Below are positions 1 to 13,400 of a DNA stretch of 64,000 nt, one piece after another. The DNA comes from Lutjanus erythropterus (lineage: Eukaryota > Chordata > Actinopteri > Lutjaniformes > Lutjanidae): the NCBI GenBank assembly GCA_020091685.1, contig CM034591.1:31889555-31953554 (forward strand). Reading direction: 5' to 3'. The notes under the pieces were generated by a model that saw only the letters and a list, made by a program, of their open reading frames with translations, searched no databases and was not told the DNA's origin. The translations under genes were made by a program, and so were the position numbers. How positions within the stretch are numbered: the first letter of the stretch is position 1; each line of letters opens with the position of its first letter.

Positions 1-808
1 AGTTCTCTGATTTTAGCCTCTAAAATGTGAATATTTGCTGGTTTCTTTCTAGTGTCTATTACAGTAAACTTAATATATTTGGGTTGTGGACAAAAAAGGT
101 CATTTGAAGACACTAACAGATGAAATAGACAGTGAAATGTGTTAAGCCAGTTTCCCAGATAAATTAAGAATGAACCTCAATATGTCCACAAAGAGAGTTT
201 GGTCAAATAAAAACAGATTTGACCATTTGACAGTGCAAGTAAACAGTCATCTTGCTTGTATTCATCAACAGTATGGTGATTGAACTGACAGTAGATGGCA
301 GAAGTGTCTTGTTTCATGATAGGCCCAATCTTCATGTTGGTATCATACCTCAGTTATACTACATCCATCCAGTCTGTTACCTCTGCAAGTCGTCATCCAC
401 AATGCTTCTGTGTGGCTGGTCCAAACATACACCCACCCTTTGAGAAAAGAGTGATGAATAGAGTGTGTCAGGTTCAGCAGCAGGAGGACACGTTGGGAAA
501 CTTAATGAATCGGTGATACTCGTGGGCCAAATGTCATTCAGTTTGTGTTCTATTTACTCTTCAATAAAGGGTTGTATTCATTGTTACAGAAAATTGTTTC
601 CTTTGCCTAAAACATGAAAACAGTGGAAAATCTATGACTGCCATTATCAGTAATTCTTGATGGTGCTACATTGCAAGTGTTATTACTGTATCTGCTTTTC
701 AACTTACTATCATTCATAGGCCTAATTGATTGCACTTTGTTGCAGACGCTTATGTTGTGTAGGCTGAAAAGTAATTTCATCATAGCCTTAAACAGGTAGG
801 GGTAGGCT
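1..808. other. Non-coding stretch, nothing recognised
   Basis: AT-rich sequence with only short open frames that have no splice sites or family signatures. It lies beyond the 3' end of alpk3 and could be intergenic or an intron of a gene outside the window. I see no RNA gene or clear repeat in it. Confidence 0.5.
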
Positions 809-1522
809 GGGAACAGTTGCAACAGGGGATGGTTGCAACAAGTCTTATTCCTTCAGTCAGATACTTCCTAGAGTGATACTCATTCTGCACATGCTCAGTT
901 AGACCCTCTCCCTACAAGAAAGACAGAAGGCACATTCAACATCTGCTGCTGCTTGAAAATAACTTGTTTTGGAGGTATGAAAGTACTTGTTTAATAAGTT
1001 TTGTCACACTCTCCTGACCTTTTCTATGAGTTAATCAAAACTTACTGACTTTGAGTTACTGTTTTGTTGACTTAAAGGTCAGTGTTATCTCGCACATAAT
1101 GTTCTGTCACGGCTAATAGAGTGGGAAGAGTTGCAACATGTTGTTGCAACTGTCCCTAAGCTAAGCAGCCATATCAAAACAGACCACACAACAGAATTTT
1201 TCAACATAAACTAGTCGTTGTGGGGTACACAAGAAGATACATGCAAATGTTTAATAAAACTTTTTTGCAAATTGTTCCATTCATCTTGACTCACACTGAA
1301 ACAGAGAGATTAAGTAGCATTTGTAACATTTGTACACTAAAGTTAGGCCTTTGTTCTATGCATAAACAAGCAAAACTCAATAACTGTTATTTTATAAATA
1401 TTAATGAATATTTAAATAATATTACAATGCCATTATAAAACAGTGCATAAAAGTTAATTAGTGAAATTTAATGTATTTTTACCATGTTGAAACCATCCCC
1501 TGATCACGTTACAACTGTCCCC
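809..1522. mobile_element. Non-autonomous DNA-transposon-like region with terminal inverted repeats
   Basis: The left end (809-839) reads GGAACAGTTGCAAC followed by AGGGGATGGTTGCAAC. The right end (1486-1522) is its inverted counterpart, with GAAACCATCCCCTGATCA then ACAACTGTCCCC. Two further copies of the motif face each other in the middle, at 1123-1136 and 1143-1156, so the region may be two nested or tandem elements. No transposase frame is present. The inverted ends are seen directly; calling it a MITE is inference, and I could not identify a target-site duplication. Confidence 0.5.
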
Positions 1523-2564
1523 TTGGTTGCAGTCAGTTGCAACATCTGACTTCTTCCTCAGTAATCATCCATAGTAATTATATTTAAATGGTTCAAGTAA
1601 TTAGCAGAAAGATGTAAGTTTAATATACAAAGATTCAGTTGGTCTAGTTCAAATAGTCTGAATAGCTAATAAAAGAGTGTCTGTCATGTGGCTGTACCCA
1701 GTCTCCCCTATTTTTCACTTAAGTTCTCTTTAGAGGTGCACTTACTGGACAGCTGTAAGACCAAAACTCCTATCATACTGACGGTACATCTATTTCTGTC
1801 CTGCTGCCCGAACAGTAGATGTGTCACAGATTATAACAAAATGGTAGCGTGTAAGAAATATGGACTGTATAAAAGAAGCATCAGCTGCCTCCCACCAAAG
1901 TCTGTCATCTCTTCCCTCTGTTGACAGTGTCTGACCCTCGCATGCTACTGGACCAAATCAGAACTGACACTAAGTGAACTTTTTTGTTAAGCATACATTT
2001 AGCTTCCCGGTGCTGTTCACACTTGTGCGTGAGCTCCCCACTTACATAAACGATGAGTCACTAATGACTGGGAATCACAAATGATTATCATGATGAAGTT
2101 AGCCTTTCACCCTGTAAACACGCTGGTTGCGAGCAACACTTCATTCTCCAATATTAGCGACGGCATCTGAGTGGTAGTGCTATTAAACATGCAATGGCTG
2201 ACACAAGGACTCTTTTGTTGTTTACACTAGCTACAATAGGATATATGTCTTTTCTCATGTTAGATATTCATTACATGCCACAGCATGAAGTGATGTTGGG
2301 CATCTATTCCAAATGTCGTCCTGACTCCAAATTATATGAAAGCAAATTCTTGTGGATCTGTGTGCAATGCAATGTCATGTTTTTTTGCAGAGCTAGAGGT
2401 TGGTTTGCTGGTCAGTCAAAGTACTTTGACCACTGATATATCTCAACACCTATTAGATGGGTTGCCTTGAAATTTTGCAAATACCTTCATGATTCCCAGA
2501 GGGTAACTCCTACTGACCTTATGGACTGTACAGATTCATGTTCGCCTTACTTAGGTTTATGACC
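1523..2564. other. Non-coding stretch, nothing recognised
   Basis: Short open frames only, with no family resemblance. An extra inverted GTTGCAAC-type motif at 1526-1543 probably belongs to the neighbouring transposon-like region. I see nothing else. Confidence 0.45.
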
Positions 2565-2805
2565 TGTGTCTAATCACTTCAAAATGACAATTGTTGTGTT
2601 TTTTCACTACTTTAGAATGAGCTGTTTATATCTACAGTTGGTACAGGTCCTCTTCCACCAAGGCTGCCATGTTGCAACACCATGCTCAGAACAGACACCA
2701 CACGCTGGCTCTAGATATGGGCTTTCACATTTTGTGCAAGTTTTGCGGCCATCGTACATACTCCTACACGCTTGGAAGATGAAATCCTACACATTACTCC
2801 TTTAA
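2565..2805 (+). mobile_element. Fragment of a dispersed fish element (same family as 43350-43936)
   Basis: The segment shares its order of landmarks with the longer copy at 43350-43936: AGAATGAGCTGTTTA, then TCTACAG/TCTGCAG, a GCCATGTTGCA-like core, then GGCTCTAGATATGG. The copies are similar but not identical, as expected for an old dispersed repeat. It has no coding capacity. The family was recognised by comparison within this window. Confidence 0.5.
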
Positions 2806-3394
2806 TCTTTACTCTTCCCTTTGACATATTTGTGCACTTATAGCTAATTGTGTTTTTTTTTATTTTTGCCTTTTGTCTTGCCAACAACACTTTTTAAATT
2901 GTCCTTCTTCCAGGAAAGAGGTGTTGTGCATTCATACACCAGTTAGATATTACTGGACAAATGGAGTATAGGGTACTATAGGATATTGCTGTGATGAAGG
3001 ACACTACAGCAAAGTGGGTCGGCTATATTTGTAAAATTGTGATGTAGGTAGAAAATATATAAGCAAAAATAAAGTGTTGCTTTACGAATTGTTTTTCTTT
3101 CTAACAGTCAGCCCAAATATGGCCTTTTCGTGGAAATTTGTGCTATAAATAATCGGTGCATATCAGTATGATGACAGAGAGAAATGTGAGTCCGCTCAGA
3201 TAATTGGAGTCACTGAGATAACACCGGGTTACTTATCTTTCCTGATAATTGATAATGAGTGACTGCTGATGTCAGATAGGCTGAGTGGGGTGGCTTTCAT
3301 TACAGTGATTCAGCCCACTCCATAAATATGCAAATTTCTATTTAAACTGTCACTCTGAGTCTAAAAAGCACATGTCATGCACTTTCACAGACGC
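2806..3394. other. Non-coding stretch, nothing recognised
   Basis: No gene, RNA or clear repeat seen. It precedes the most distal polyadenylation candidate of alpk3, so it is probably downstream of that transcript. Confidence 0.4.
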
Positions 3395-4210
3395 CAAACG
3401 TACAAGATATCTTTTATTTTACAGCCAGTTGCATTCACAGGTGCAGTTTCTAAAAATGCAGTGCAATGTAGAACAGCAGGTAAACATGACAGGGTACAAT
3501 ATAAAAGCACAGCACCATTGGCCACTGTACAACAGTGTCATGTGAAGCTACATTTGGCTTGATACATATCTGGAAAACGGTTATTTACTCCCTCAAAAAT
3601 GTGCTGTATGACCATGGGGCTTACTGTATATCCATGTCATGGTTTTACTTTAATCGACACAATAACTCCCCTACATTCTCACAAGTGTGACTACAAACGT
3701 TTGTGTTTTTACATTGAAAATTACACAGTCTACATATAATGCCACTTCAGTTCAAAACTTTTCATCTCGCACATTCATTTAATACAAATACATTATCCTG
3801 AGATTGAGATTCACAATCTGGGACCTTCAGTGGTGCATGGATTGATAGAATACAAACCCAGGAAAGCTTCTACCCACTACACTGTAGGTTCAACCCTAAG
3901 ATTTGCTGAATGTATAAAACCTTAACATGTGAGGGCACCAATCCACAATAACGGCAAGGAATGCTAGCTGTTAAAATTAAATAGTTAAGTCATATTATTT
4001 ATTTATCTCTTTCTTGCTCTCTGAAGGGGTTTATAGCTCTCTTCATAAAAAGAGCTGCATCATCAGCCTTCTTTCCGTCTTCCAGTTTCTCCTGTGCTGT
4101 TTTGCTGATACAAACCCAACAGTGAACCATTTCCTGCTTAGGACATAACATTTGATCTAATCCATTGAAAAATTCTGTGCACTTTAATGTCTGATTGAGT
4201 GATAATTACT
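3395..4210 (-). other. alpk3: Probable alpk3 3' UTR
   Basis: Sequence directly after the alpk3 stop codon, read on the minus strand. Two AATAAA signals appear as TTTATT on the plus strand, at 3998-4003 (about 210 nt after the stop) and 3413-3418 (about 800 nt after the stop). Either could end the transcript. The boundaries are inference from these signals only. Confidence 0.45.
3998..4003 (-). terminator. alpk3: Proximal polyadenylation signal candidate, alpk3
   Basis: AATAAA on the minus strand about 210 nt after the alpk3 stop. A second AATAAA at 3413-3418 is the distal alternative. Confidence 0.4.
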
Positions 4211-7200
4211 CTATTCTGTTTTAACAGCTTTGGGAGGATCAGCAGCTTTTTGTTTAGTGGGGGTCTGTCTGCCCTCTTGCTCAGTTTTCCTGGGCAGTCT
4301 GGGGCTGCTACCAGCTTTCCGGCCGGTCTGAGGGCTGGAGGAGCCGGCAGCCATTTTGCGTTGAAGTAACGGGCTCTTGGAGCCCTTGGGCTTTGTCGGC
4401 GTTAATAAAGAGTCCATGACCTTTAGTGACCTCAGGCTGAGCAGACCACAGAAGTAGTTACACTGGTGCTGGGAGACAAACTGCTCAAAAACTTTGGGAT
4501 TCCCTTCAACAGGTAGACCTTGATTCCTGCAGCAAAACACAGCACACAACAGAATCAAATGTTACAGTCATAAAGATGTTATGAATGTAAATTACCTGTA
4601 AAATTAGGTTTTCACTTTATAATTTAGAAAAACAACATGATACCAATATACTGACCCTGTTGATTTGACTGAAATTCCAACATTGGTGATCTTAGTGTCA
4701 ACACCTGCAAAATAACACCACTCAATTACTTTTCTGTCATTCAGGTAATATTATTCAAATGTGACAGACATGCAATGGGAATTCACTCCAGCACTAAAAT
4801 ATGCAAGAGGTAAGAGAAAAAATTAACATACAAATTGAGTTCCTGGAACAAAACATACTTAAAGGGATGGTACAGATTTGGTCTGGTTGTATAAGGTGCT
4901 TATCCACACCCTCAGTTTGAAGAAACAGCAGTAGTACTGGAGTAGAAAGCTGTGGACAGGGTCATCAGCAAAATGTATTTTACCTTTCACCAAACCTTTG
5001 ACCTTGCTGTCAGAAAGATTTAGGGGAAACCATCGTTATATAAGCCCAACATATCTTGCCAAAGCAACCAGACTACACTGGAAAAAACAGTAACTTTACC
5101 TCACACAACATGGGATTTGCTGGTCCACGGCTGACTTGATCAGTTAGTTTGTTTGTTCGATTTTGTGACTTCAGTGTTTTGAAAGGTTAGTTCAGGCTCA
5201 CCAAAGTCACACAATAACACAAACTACTTGACTGATCGAGGCAGCGGCAGACCGGCAACTCCTGCACTATGCGAGCCAAGGTAACATTGCTGTTTTTGTC
5301 AAGGGAGTCTGGTGGCTTTGGAGAGAGCAATATTCAGCTTATTTTACGGTGGTGTCTGTCGGGCTGTTTGATGGAAAATTAAGTGGCAAAAATATTCTAA
5401 ATATAATGTACACTTAAATGGATATTGATTTTTTAGGTGGCCCTTTGTTTAGGTGCTGACCCTGTCCACAACAGTACATTATATAGTTTCCTTGTACTTC
5501 AAAAAATCCAAACTTTCCCTTTAAAGTGCTGTGTAACAAATTTTCTGTAAATGACCTGGAGATATTTAAAATATATATTGGTCTTAAACTTTAAGATAAG
5601 TGTTGAGAAAAAAAAGTTTAAGTTGCTCAGCACAAAAAAGTTTGCTCTTATATACTTCATTTATTTATTAATTATGATAGAGTGTAATACATCAACCGAT
5701 TTTGAGTTTATAATCTCTACAGTATACAACTGATTTGAACACAAACTTGGTAGATGTGAATGTTTGTTGTATTGAAGTGTCAGTCTACCTTCTAACCGAG
5801 TGAGTAGCAGATTGCCATTGGTCCACTGAAAGATCCAGTGCTGCAGGGCACAGCACTTCTGCTCCACCACAGAGCCAGTCCTCATGTCTATTCTGCCTGT
5901 ATGATCCAGGACAGAGTATTTCTGATAAACTCCTGTCAGATCAGCCTCCACGGTGGCATAAGGGATCGTGTTTGCAGGTCGGTACATCAAGTAGACTGGA
6001 ATCACCCTGTGTAACAAAGATTGTCATTAGGTGAATGACCTTCAACTCTGGACGTATACGTCCCCGGCCGTCATTACTCTCTTTCAGAGGCTGTCACACG
6101 CTCAGTTTAAAGGTAGAGAAGCTAGTGAAGATACTGGTATCATCCACTGGCTCTGCTGTGAAAAATTTCAATTGTATTCATGCGTGATGATGTTAGTCCT
6201 CATAGTAGCCGTTTCAGGTAGTAAGACCATTTTTTTGAAACTTGACCCCACGGTATAAAATGACCTATTGTGACCTCTAGGATATTGACAGCTTCATGAA
6301 ACTCCACAACCACAAACTAGAGATCTAGAGCAGTCACACATCAGAGGATTTATAGTTTTCTTTGGTGACAATAGGGAGGATCTCTGACCAATCTCCAGAA
6401 CAGAAGTGCTCGCCATCCAATCACTGAAAAATGCACTTCTTGCAGCAATCTCCAAAATGTTGAAACTTTTTATGAGACATACTAGAGCATGGGGGTCACT
6501 ATCATGTACTTCCATCATAATGCTCCAAGTAGCTGATGTATACCACTTCTGTGTGGCATATACTGTTGACCTGCTTTCTCCCCTTACAGAGCCACTAAAA
6601 ATGACAAAAATAAGTATATGGTAGGGAGGGCTGGAGTGGAAAAGGTTAATGGTTCACACGTTGTAAATAATACTCAGGAGGATATTAAGTTTTGGTAAAG
6701 AGTAAACTGATCATACTCACTCAAGAGGGGGGCCAAAGTTTTCAATCACTCTTGCTTCTGCAGAGAAGATTTTGCAGTATTCACGAGCCAAGTTCTGAAT
6801 TTTACACTCCTGTGAGCAGAACATTGGAGAATAGCCAGTAGAGATAAGCTCAACATACACCAGTATATTCAGTCTCCATTTGATAAATAGCACATTAATC
6901 CCACGTGGGTGGCAGGAATTACACCTGACTGATTCACTTTAATGCTGGATTTGTTAGTTTATTCATATGACATATTCAAATTTAAGAAGACATGAATAAA
7001 TTAAAGAAATCTAACCTGTTTGACAATGTCCAGATTCCTCTCTAAAAGGCAGCTTTCTCCTTTACCTCCATAGGCGATGGGGTTGCGTACTTTAATGATA
7101 CATGTGTTTCCAGACTCAAACACAGGCTCCAGACCATAGATTACTTTTGCCCTCCAGGCTTTATGAGAGCAGCCATTCCCAATATGAGATTCCTGAACCA

Positions 7201-7416
7201 TTATACGGCCAAAGAATTTGTTTCCCCAGCCGCCAGAATCAGCCACACCCTTGTTGAATATCATGGGTGTCATTTCAATTTCTTCTCCAACTGCATACAG
7301 AAGAATGAACGGCAGTCAGGAAAACATTTGGGGTCAGACACAGGAAAAACAGTGATCTAAACAGCAAACTCTCATCTTACCACCAAGGTCCTCATACAGG
7401 GACATTCCAGCCAAAA
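4211..7416 (-). CDS. alpk3: alpk3 exons 8-13: alpha-kinase domain and C-terminal tail
   Basis: Exons 7381-7416, 7016-7290, 6721-6809, 5789-6006, 4656-4704 and 4211-4526. Landmarks in order: EEIEMTPMIFNKGVADSG, FFGRIM, AKVIYGLEPVFESG, TCIIKV (ATP-site lysine type), IPVYLMYRPANTIPYATV, LQHWIFQWTNG (zinc His candidate), LLLTRLEGVDTKITNVG (where active alpha-kinases read DLxG...LTD), and QHQCNYFC (HxCxxxC zinc site). The tail after residue 1570 is Lys/Ser/Pro-rich (KGSKSPLLQRK...), as in mammalian ALPK3. The fold looks intact; catalysis is doubtful. Confidence 0.92.
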
Positions 7417-10400
7417 CTGCAACACAGTAAGAGACTTGTGAGAGACTTGAGTGAGACTTGTTGTGGCCCAGCGATACAGGCAAAAACATTAATTTTATGT
7501 CAGATATAAGGTAAAAGATTACTTACTATCTGCACTAAGAAGACAGTCTGTTGAGTCTGTCCCGTATTCATTTGTGATTGTGCACCCGTAAACACCAGAG
7601 TCTTTGCTTGATGCCTGAACAATGGCAAGATTGACCTGAGTTTCATCCCCTGCACTGAGAAACAAACAAATAATGAATGACCCAAAATGCATCAGGGATA
7701 TTTTTTGCAGGAATACAAGACCAAATAAGTGACTATTATGTTACATGCAGTAATTGGAAAGCTATTATTATTGCAGATTTACTTCATAGTTACTTGGGAT
7801 ACTTACTTTCTTTTAATCTGGGTAATCAGCTCTTCGTTTTTGTACCATTTAACTGTAGAGTCACTAAGAACATTGAAGAACTGGCACCACAGTTTTAAGT
7901 GTCCTGAGGCGTCTGTGAAGGTTTCACCCCTGATCTTACGAATAACTTGAGGAGCTGGAGAAAAAAAGACCAACACAAACAACATGGTGAAATGACACAG
8001 TCGAGCAAACAATCAAGCAAACCGGTAAGTTCCCCTCCACGCACATTTTAAAGTATGTAAAAATGTTCTATTATATACATATATAGATATGATTTGAACT
8101 CAAGACCTTACTGAGCCACCACACTGAAAGAAACACTTTGATTAAGGGTAGGAACCACATCTACTATTTCTTCCACATTGAGAAATTCTGGATCTGGCCT
8201 TGAGTCCCACTTGCCACCGCAGCAGTGTGTATCAAGATGACTAGGAAATATTGGAGAGATTCAGCCACACATGCTTGAGCCTGAGTCAGACCCAGACTCA
8301 ACTGAGGAGTCTGCTGAGCACTAAAATCAGCAACTAGTAAATGTATCAGAATGGTAAGTGTGGTTAGTATCTTTTTTAGCTTGTGGCTTAATGCTAACTC
8401 TCTTTCTTTGTATTGACAACTCTGCTCTGCACTAGAGGTTTCAGGTTTCTTTGCACATTAGATGAATTTGTTCGGTAAAAAACAATCTATGTATGTATGA
8501 ATCTCAGATTTTAGGGAAGTGCACAGACATCAAAGTTTGCACAGATACAAGTCAGTCCAGTTAAAGTCAGAAATTTAGGCGACATAAAGATGAGAAAAAC
8601 ACATTTTTGAGTGGAGGGGATCTTTGAAGTTAATTTTACCTTTGAATGGGTCATGCTTCGCCTTCTCTGCAGGTTTCTCTTCAGTTTTGGGTGTGTGAAT
8701 CTCCTCAGTGGGCTGCTGGCTTGGTGCTGGAGTCTCGGGTGCCATCTTCCTTCTGCTAAAGAGTGGAGAATGCCTTTCTACATGAGAGGTTGGCTCCTCA
8801 GGGGGTTGCAGTAGAGGTGACCGTCGTGACAGGCTTGGGGACGTAGAGAGGGTCATAGGGCTTGTGGAAAGCTTGCTGCTCTGTGTTGAAATTTCCTTTT
8901 TCTGTGTTTGGTTATCAACTGGTGATGTGGCCTCTGGGGTCTCTTCAGGTTTGGCCTTGGGTATCAGGATTTTGCGTCGGGCCCCAGAGGCCAGCTCTTG
9001 TGCAGTAGCAGAAGGAATGGGAGAAGCACAATTTCTTTTCTTTAACGATGGACTAGCCTCAGGAGTTGGACTGGCAAAGGAGTCAGTCCTTGAAAACTCC
9101 TCAGTCATAGAGCTGTGCTGCTTAATTGGTTGGAGATTATTCTCTTGTGTATCTGTGCTAAGTCCACTTTTAGTGATACATTTTTGTGTGTTCTGTAAAG
9201 AACGGGTTTTTGTGTTTTGTTCTTCCATTCTGCCTTGATCTAATAGGTCAACAGTTACCCTTTCAGTTTTGCTGTTGAGATTAATTTCTGAACTCAACTT
9301 CTGTATAAATCCCATGTTTTTGGCTTGAACAGGTTCATCTTTGTCATGCACCAAAACAGAAATATTTGACTCCTGCTCACTAGCTTTTATGGGTGTCACT
9401 GTAAGTGAAGTCCCAGGTTCTTGACTGACAATTTCAGAAACCAGAGTTGAAACCAGAGTTGATGCTCCTGTTTCCTGGGAAATGTCCATAACACCTTCAT
9501 TAGATTTCTTGGCACTGCCATGATGCCCTGTGCTCTCTTTAGTGGGACCAGTGTCTACAACAGAGATAGGTGGAGCTGCAAGAGGTTTTTGTGAAGCCTG
9601 AAGGGGTGGTGAAGGTGCACCTTGAGTCTGAATTTGTTCCTCATCAGTCTTATTGAGTTGATGATAAATCTCCATAAGTGTTTCCTTTATGTTTTTGGGA
9701 GGAGTATCATCAATACTTGTGTCAGTTTTCCTGTCAAGCATTGACTTCCTCACTTCTGGTTTATATTTGCTGTCATGATCTTTTAGCTCCTCATGTGTTT
9801 CTGTATAAACTGTAGTTGGTTCTTGCACCAAGTCTGCAAGGACTGGTATGGTGGTCGCTGAATTTTCTAGCGTGGACTCAATAGCCTTTATTTGTGATCT
9901 CAAAAGTTCAGCTATAGATATGACTTTTGTTACAGGTTTTTGAATTTCCGGTAAGTCTTTGATTTGGTGTTCGGGTAAGTTTTGTTTCTTTTTTAGAGTT
10001 TTTGTTCGGGGTGGGATAGCAGGTGCGGATATATTTGACTTCAGATTTTGTAATTCTGAACTACTTTCCTCTGCCATTTTTAATGTATGCCCATTCTTCT
10101 CAAGTTCCTTATTAGAAGCATCCGCGATGACAACATCAGTGTGTTTATCTGCTGCATCTTTGGTTTTTCCTGTTTCAGTGTGTTCAATCACATGTAGAGC
10201 AGCATTCTCAGTCTCCATCTCAACTATCTTCTCGCTTGGGGCCACACTGTCAGACTGCACCAATAACTTACCTACCTCATAACCATCTACCTTCTCACCA
10301 ACTTGTATTTCTGTCCCTTCAACAAATTTTATTGCTGTATCAGTTTGGCTTTGGTGGCCACTGGCCAAAACATTACACCCTCGGGTGTTCTGCCCACCAC

Positions 10401-13400
10401 CAGGGCTTTGGAGGGGTGACTTCTGTAGGTCTGTAAAAAGGACTGCATGGCTTTCATTTGATCCCCTGGAATGATCCCAGGTGTCCTGTGTCATTTTGTC
10501 AATGGCTGTTAGACGACTATGGAGCAAAGAAGGGGTCTGGATGTCATCTGTCGTGGTCTCTCTCTCTGATGGAGTCTTTTGTGGTGGTGGTGGTGGTGGT
10601 GGTCGTGCTTCCATCGTACCCTGGTTGAGTGGAAGCTCACAGCTGACAGGTGCATCATTCCTGTTCATCTTTGTATGGGCCTGTGTAACCTTGGGGCATA
10701 ATACAAGTAAAGGTTTCCATGCTGTAAATACTTATTAACTTATCCCTGGGTATGCTGGAGATGGATAAACACATGCAATTTTAAAAACAGCAACAGCGTA
10801 ACCAGCAACAAAGAGAGAACAAAATGGAAAGACCTTCACCCAAAAAAGAAATTTATGAACCAGAGAAAATATATAGTTAGAGATGTAACAAGAAACCTTT
10901 CCTACTATAAATGTTCATATGGCTGAATAAGGTGCAAAAGCTTAAATACCTGCTAGCATTTGCATTCATACCAGTAGTTCAGAGAGAGGTTTGTGAACAA
11001 ATCTTAGGATATTTCTTAAAACATTTTTTTTTTACATTTTGAATAAGAAAGTATTTCCAAAACCCATGCTGACATCTCAATCCAAATCCAAACACTTGTT
11101 TGATATATTACCTTTTGCTAAGACACTAAACAATTGCATGGCAGTTGAATATTTCTGGTAAACTTTAGAGTAAAATGTAAGCGTGCGCTGCTTTGTTCTA
11201 TACATATGTGCCATACAAGTATGTTTGTTGAGCAGCAAATGTTATTAAGCTGAATCCCTCTCTAAATGAGCATGGGAGGCTCCCTATGTCATATGTCATT
11301 CCATCATGGAGGAAATCAGCTCTGATATAGCTAAAGGGTCATTTTCTTACTCTCTATTCTTCATGTATTTTCTTTCAAAAAGCAACAGCAAAACTGGCCT
11401 CAAAGTACTTATTAAGACTATACAGTACACAGTCAATGTCAAAAAATACATCTCTTCTATCTAATTCTGACATTGTTAGGCATATTCACTTGTGAGGTAT
11501 CTATTTTATGTTTAAGTGTGTACAGAAAGGAATGTGAATCATTTTAAGAGGTGCTTCAGCTGTGCAGTGTTTGGTCTCAGCTCTCAGTGCCGTCAGTATT
11601 CAGTCATGCAGCTGGAGTCCGAATGATTGCATAAGCAATGGACAACAATCCAAACACCAAAAGTAGTGTCTTATTTGAGAATAAGCCAAATATTTCTTAA
11701 TTCAAATGTATATTATGACGTAATCTAATGTAATGAGTTATTAATATGCAAGTTATGTTATATCATCATTCACACCACCACAACACACTCCATTCACTTC
11801 TACTTTTAAAAAAATTAGTGGAATATTTGCAGAAGTATGAGTTAGGTGAGAAAATAATCACAACCTTTGTTTCTGTCTGTTAAAGTTCGACTGAAATTAA
11901 ATTTGTTTGTTTTTTTGTCTGCTACAGCATACTTATCTGAACTAATCAGCAGCTGTTAGCTTAGCCTAGCAGAAAGATGTGAAACAAAAGGAAACGCCTG
12001 AACAATGGCAAGATTGACCTGAGTTTTTTCCCTCTTTTTCCAGTCTTTGTGCTTTGCTGGAAATCTGCTTCATCCATATACTGTTACTACAGAGTGCCAA
12101 ATTCTAAGTATAATGCCATATCATAAGAAATGTGGTGATGACCAGATCTCTGACCTTTGAACTTACACTATCAACTGCACTGCATTAGTATACCTGTTGC
12201 GTCTGTCAACATGTGCGTCATTTAATTCTTGTCACACAGCGGGGCATACTTGTAAAAGCTATAAATAGCTCCAGGTTGCTTGTGTTACTGATGAGGCCTG
12301 TGTTGGCAGCACAAAGCACTCATGAGCTCATGCGAGAAGGCTCACTCACCTCACTCTGCAGCTCTGGCTGAGACACAGACGCATTTTTTTGGCAGGCGCT
12401 TGTTTCCTTCTCAGACACCTGATCTCCAGCCTGTTCACACGTAGGCTGAGTTAAAGCAGTCCTGCTTTCACACGGTGCGTTCACTGGCTCGATATCTCTG
12501 GGTGCTAAAGATGCACCATTGGAAGAATTTGACTTCTCGTCAAAATCCATGACTGTAACTTCTTCTGTTTTAGGAATGTCCTCCTCTATGTTGAGGGGGC
12601 GTTGTGGTGCTGCTGCAGCACTTGACTGCAGTTTTGTTGGGGTGATGTGAGGACTTTGGGTCTGAATTTCCAATTTTTCTTCTGTATCTTTACATCCATC
12701 ACTCTTCTTGTGCTTTGTAGCTTGTTTTCCTTCAGTTCCTGACACAGTAGGACTTGTAAGAGCAACAAGGGGTACTGAGGCACTGAGCTGTTCTGTCTGT
12801 GAAGGGACACCCACCTCAACACTTTGGTTTTCATCCTTGGAAGGCCCTTCAACAAGCAGTACTTCCTCTGTTTCTGGTTTCTGATGTTCTGTCACATTTC
12901 TGGAGTCTGAATCCACAACTGATGAACTAACAATGTTCTCTACTTCCATAACCTCTTCTGAACTCACCTCAGACTGTACTGGTTCTGTACAAGCAAAAGT
13001 TACAGAGGCTGAGGTCTCATCTTTTGCCCTCTTCTCCTCAGATGCCCGTTCTGTGTCTGATTTAGCAATTTTCGCACTGTTGGAAATTTTAATCTTCTTT
13101 TTGACAAAGGGATTTTTGGGTTGGTGTGCAATGAAAGTCTTTTGGACAGAGTCATATATGTATGTCCCACCCTTGCTGCCATTTTCAGTGATGGCCTGTC
13201 CATTAGTTACAGTAGGCACTGCTCCGTTAGTGATGGGAACAAGCTTTTCTTCCACCTTTTCCACAGTTGCCTCCTGCAACCTGGCTTCAGTCTCTACAGC
13301 TACAGCACGATGGCTCTCCTCGCTTCCCTCATCCTCCGTGGAACTCGGCATGCTGAGAAAGGCCTCCATGGTGGACCGGCGTTTCCTCTGCGTGCGGTCT

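Noticed and set aside
8864-9238. 124-codon plus-strand frame
   Set aside because: Lies antisense inside alpk3 exon 5, whose minus-strand frame is continuous and homologous. A shadow frame.
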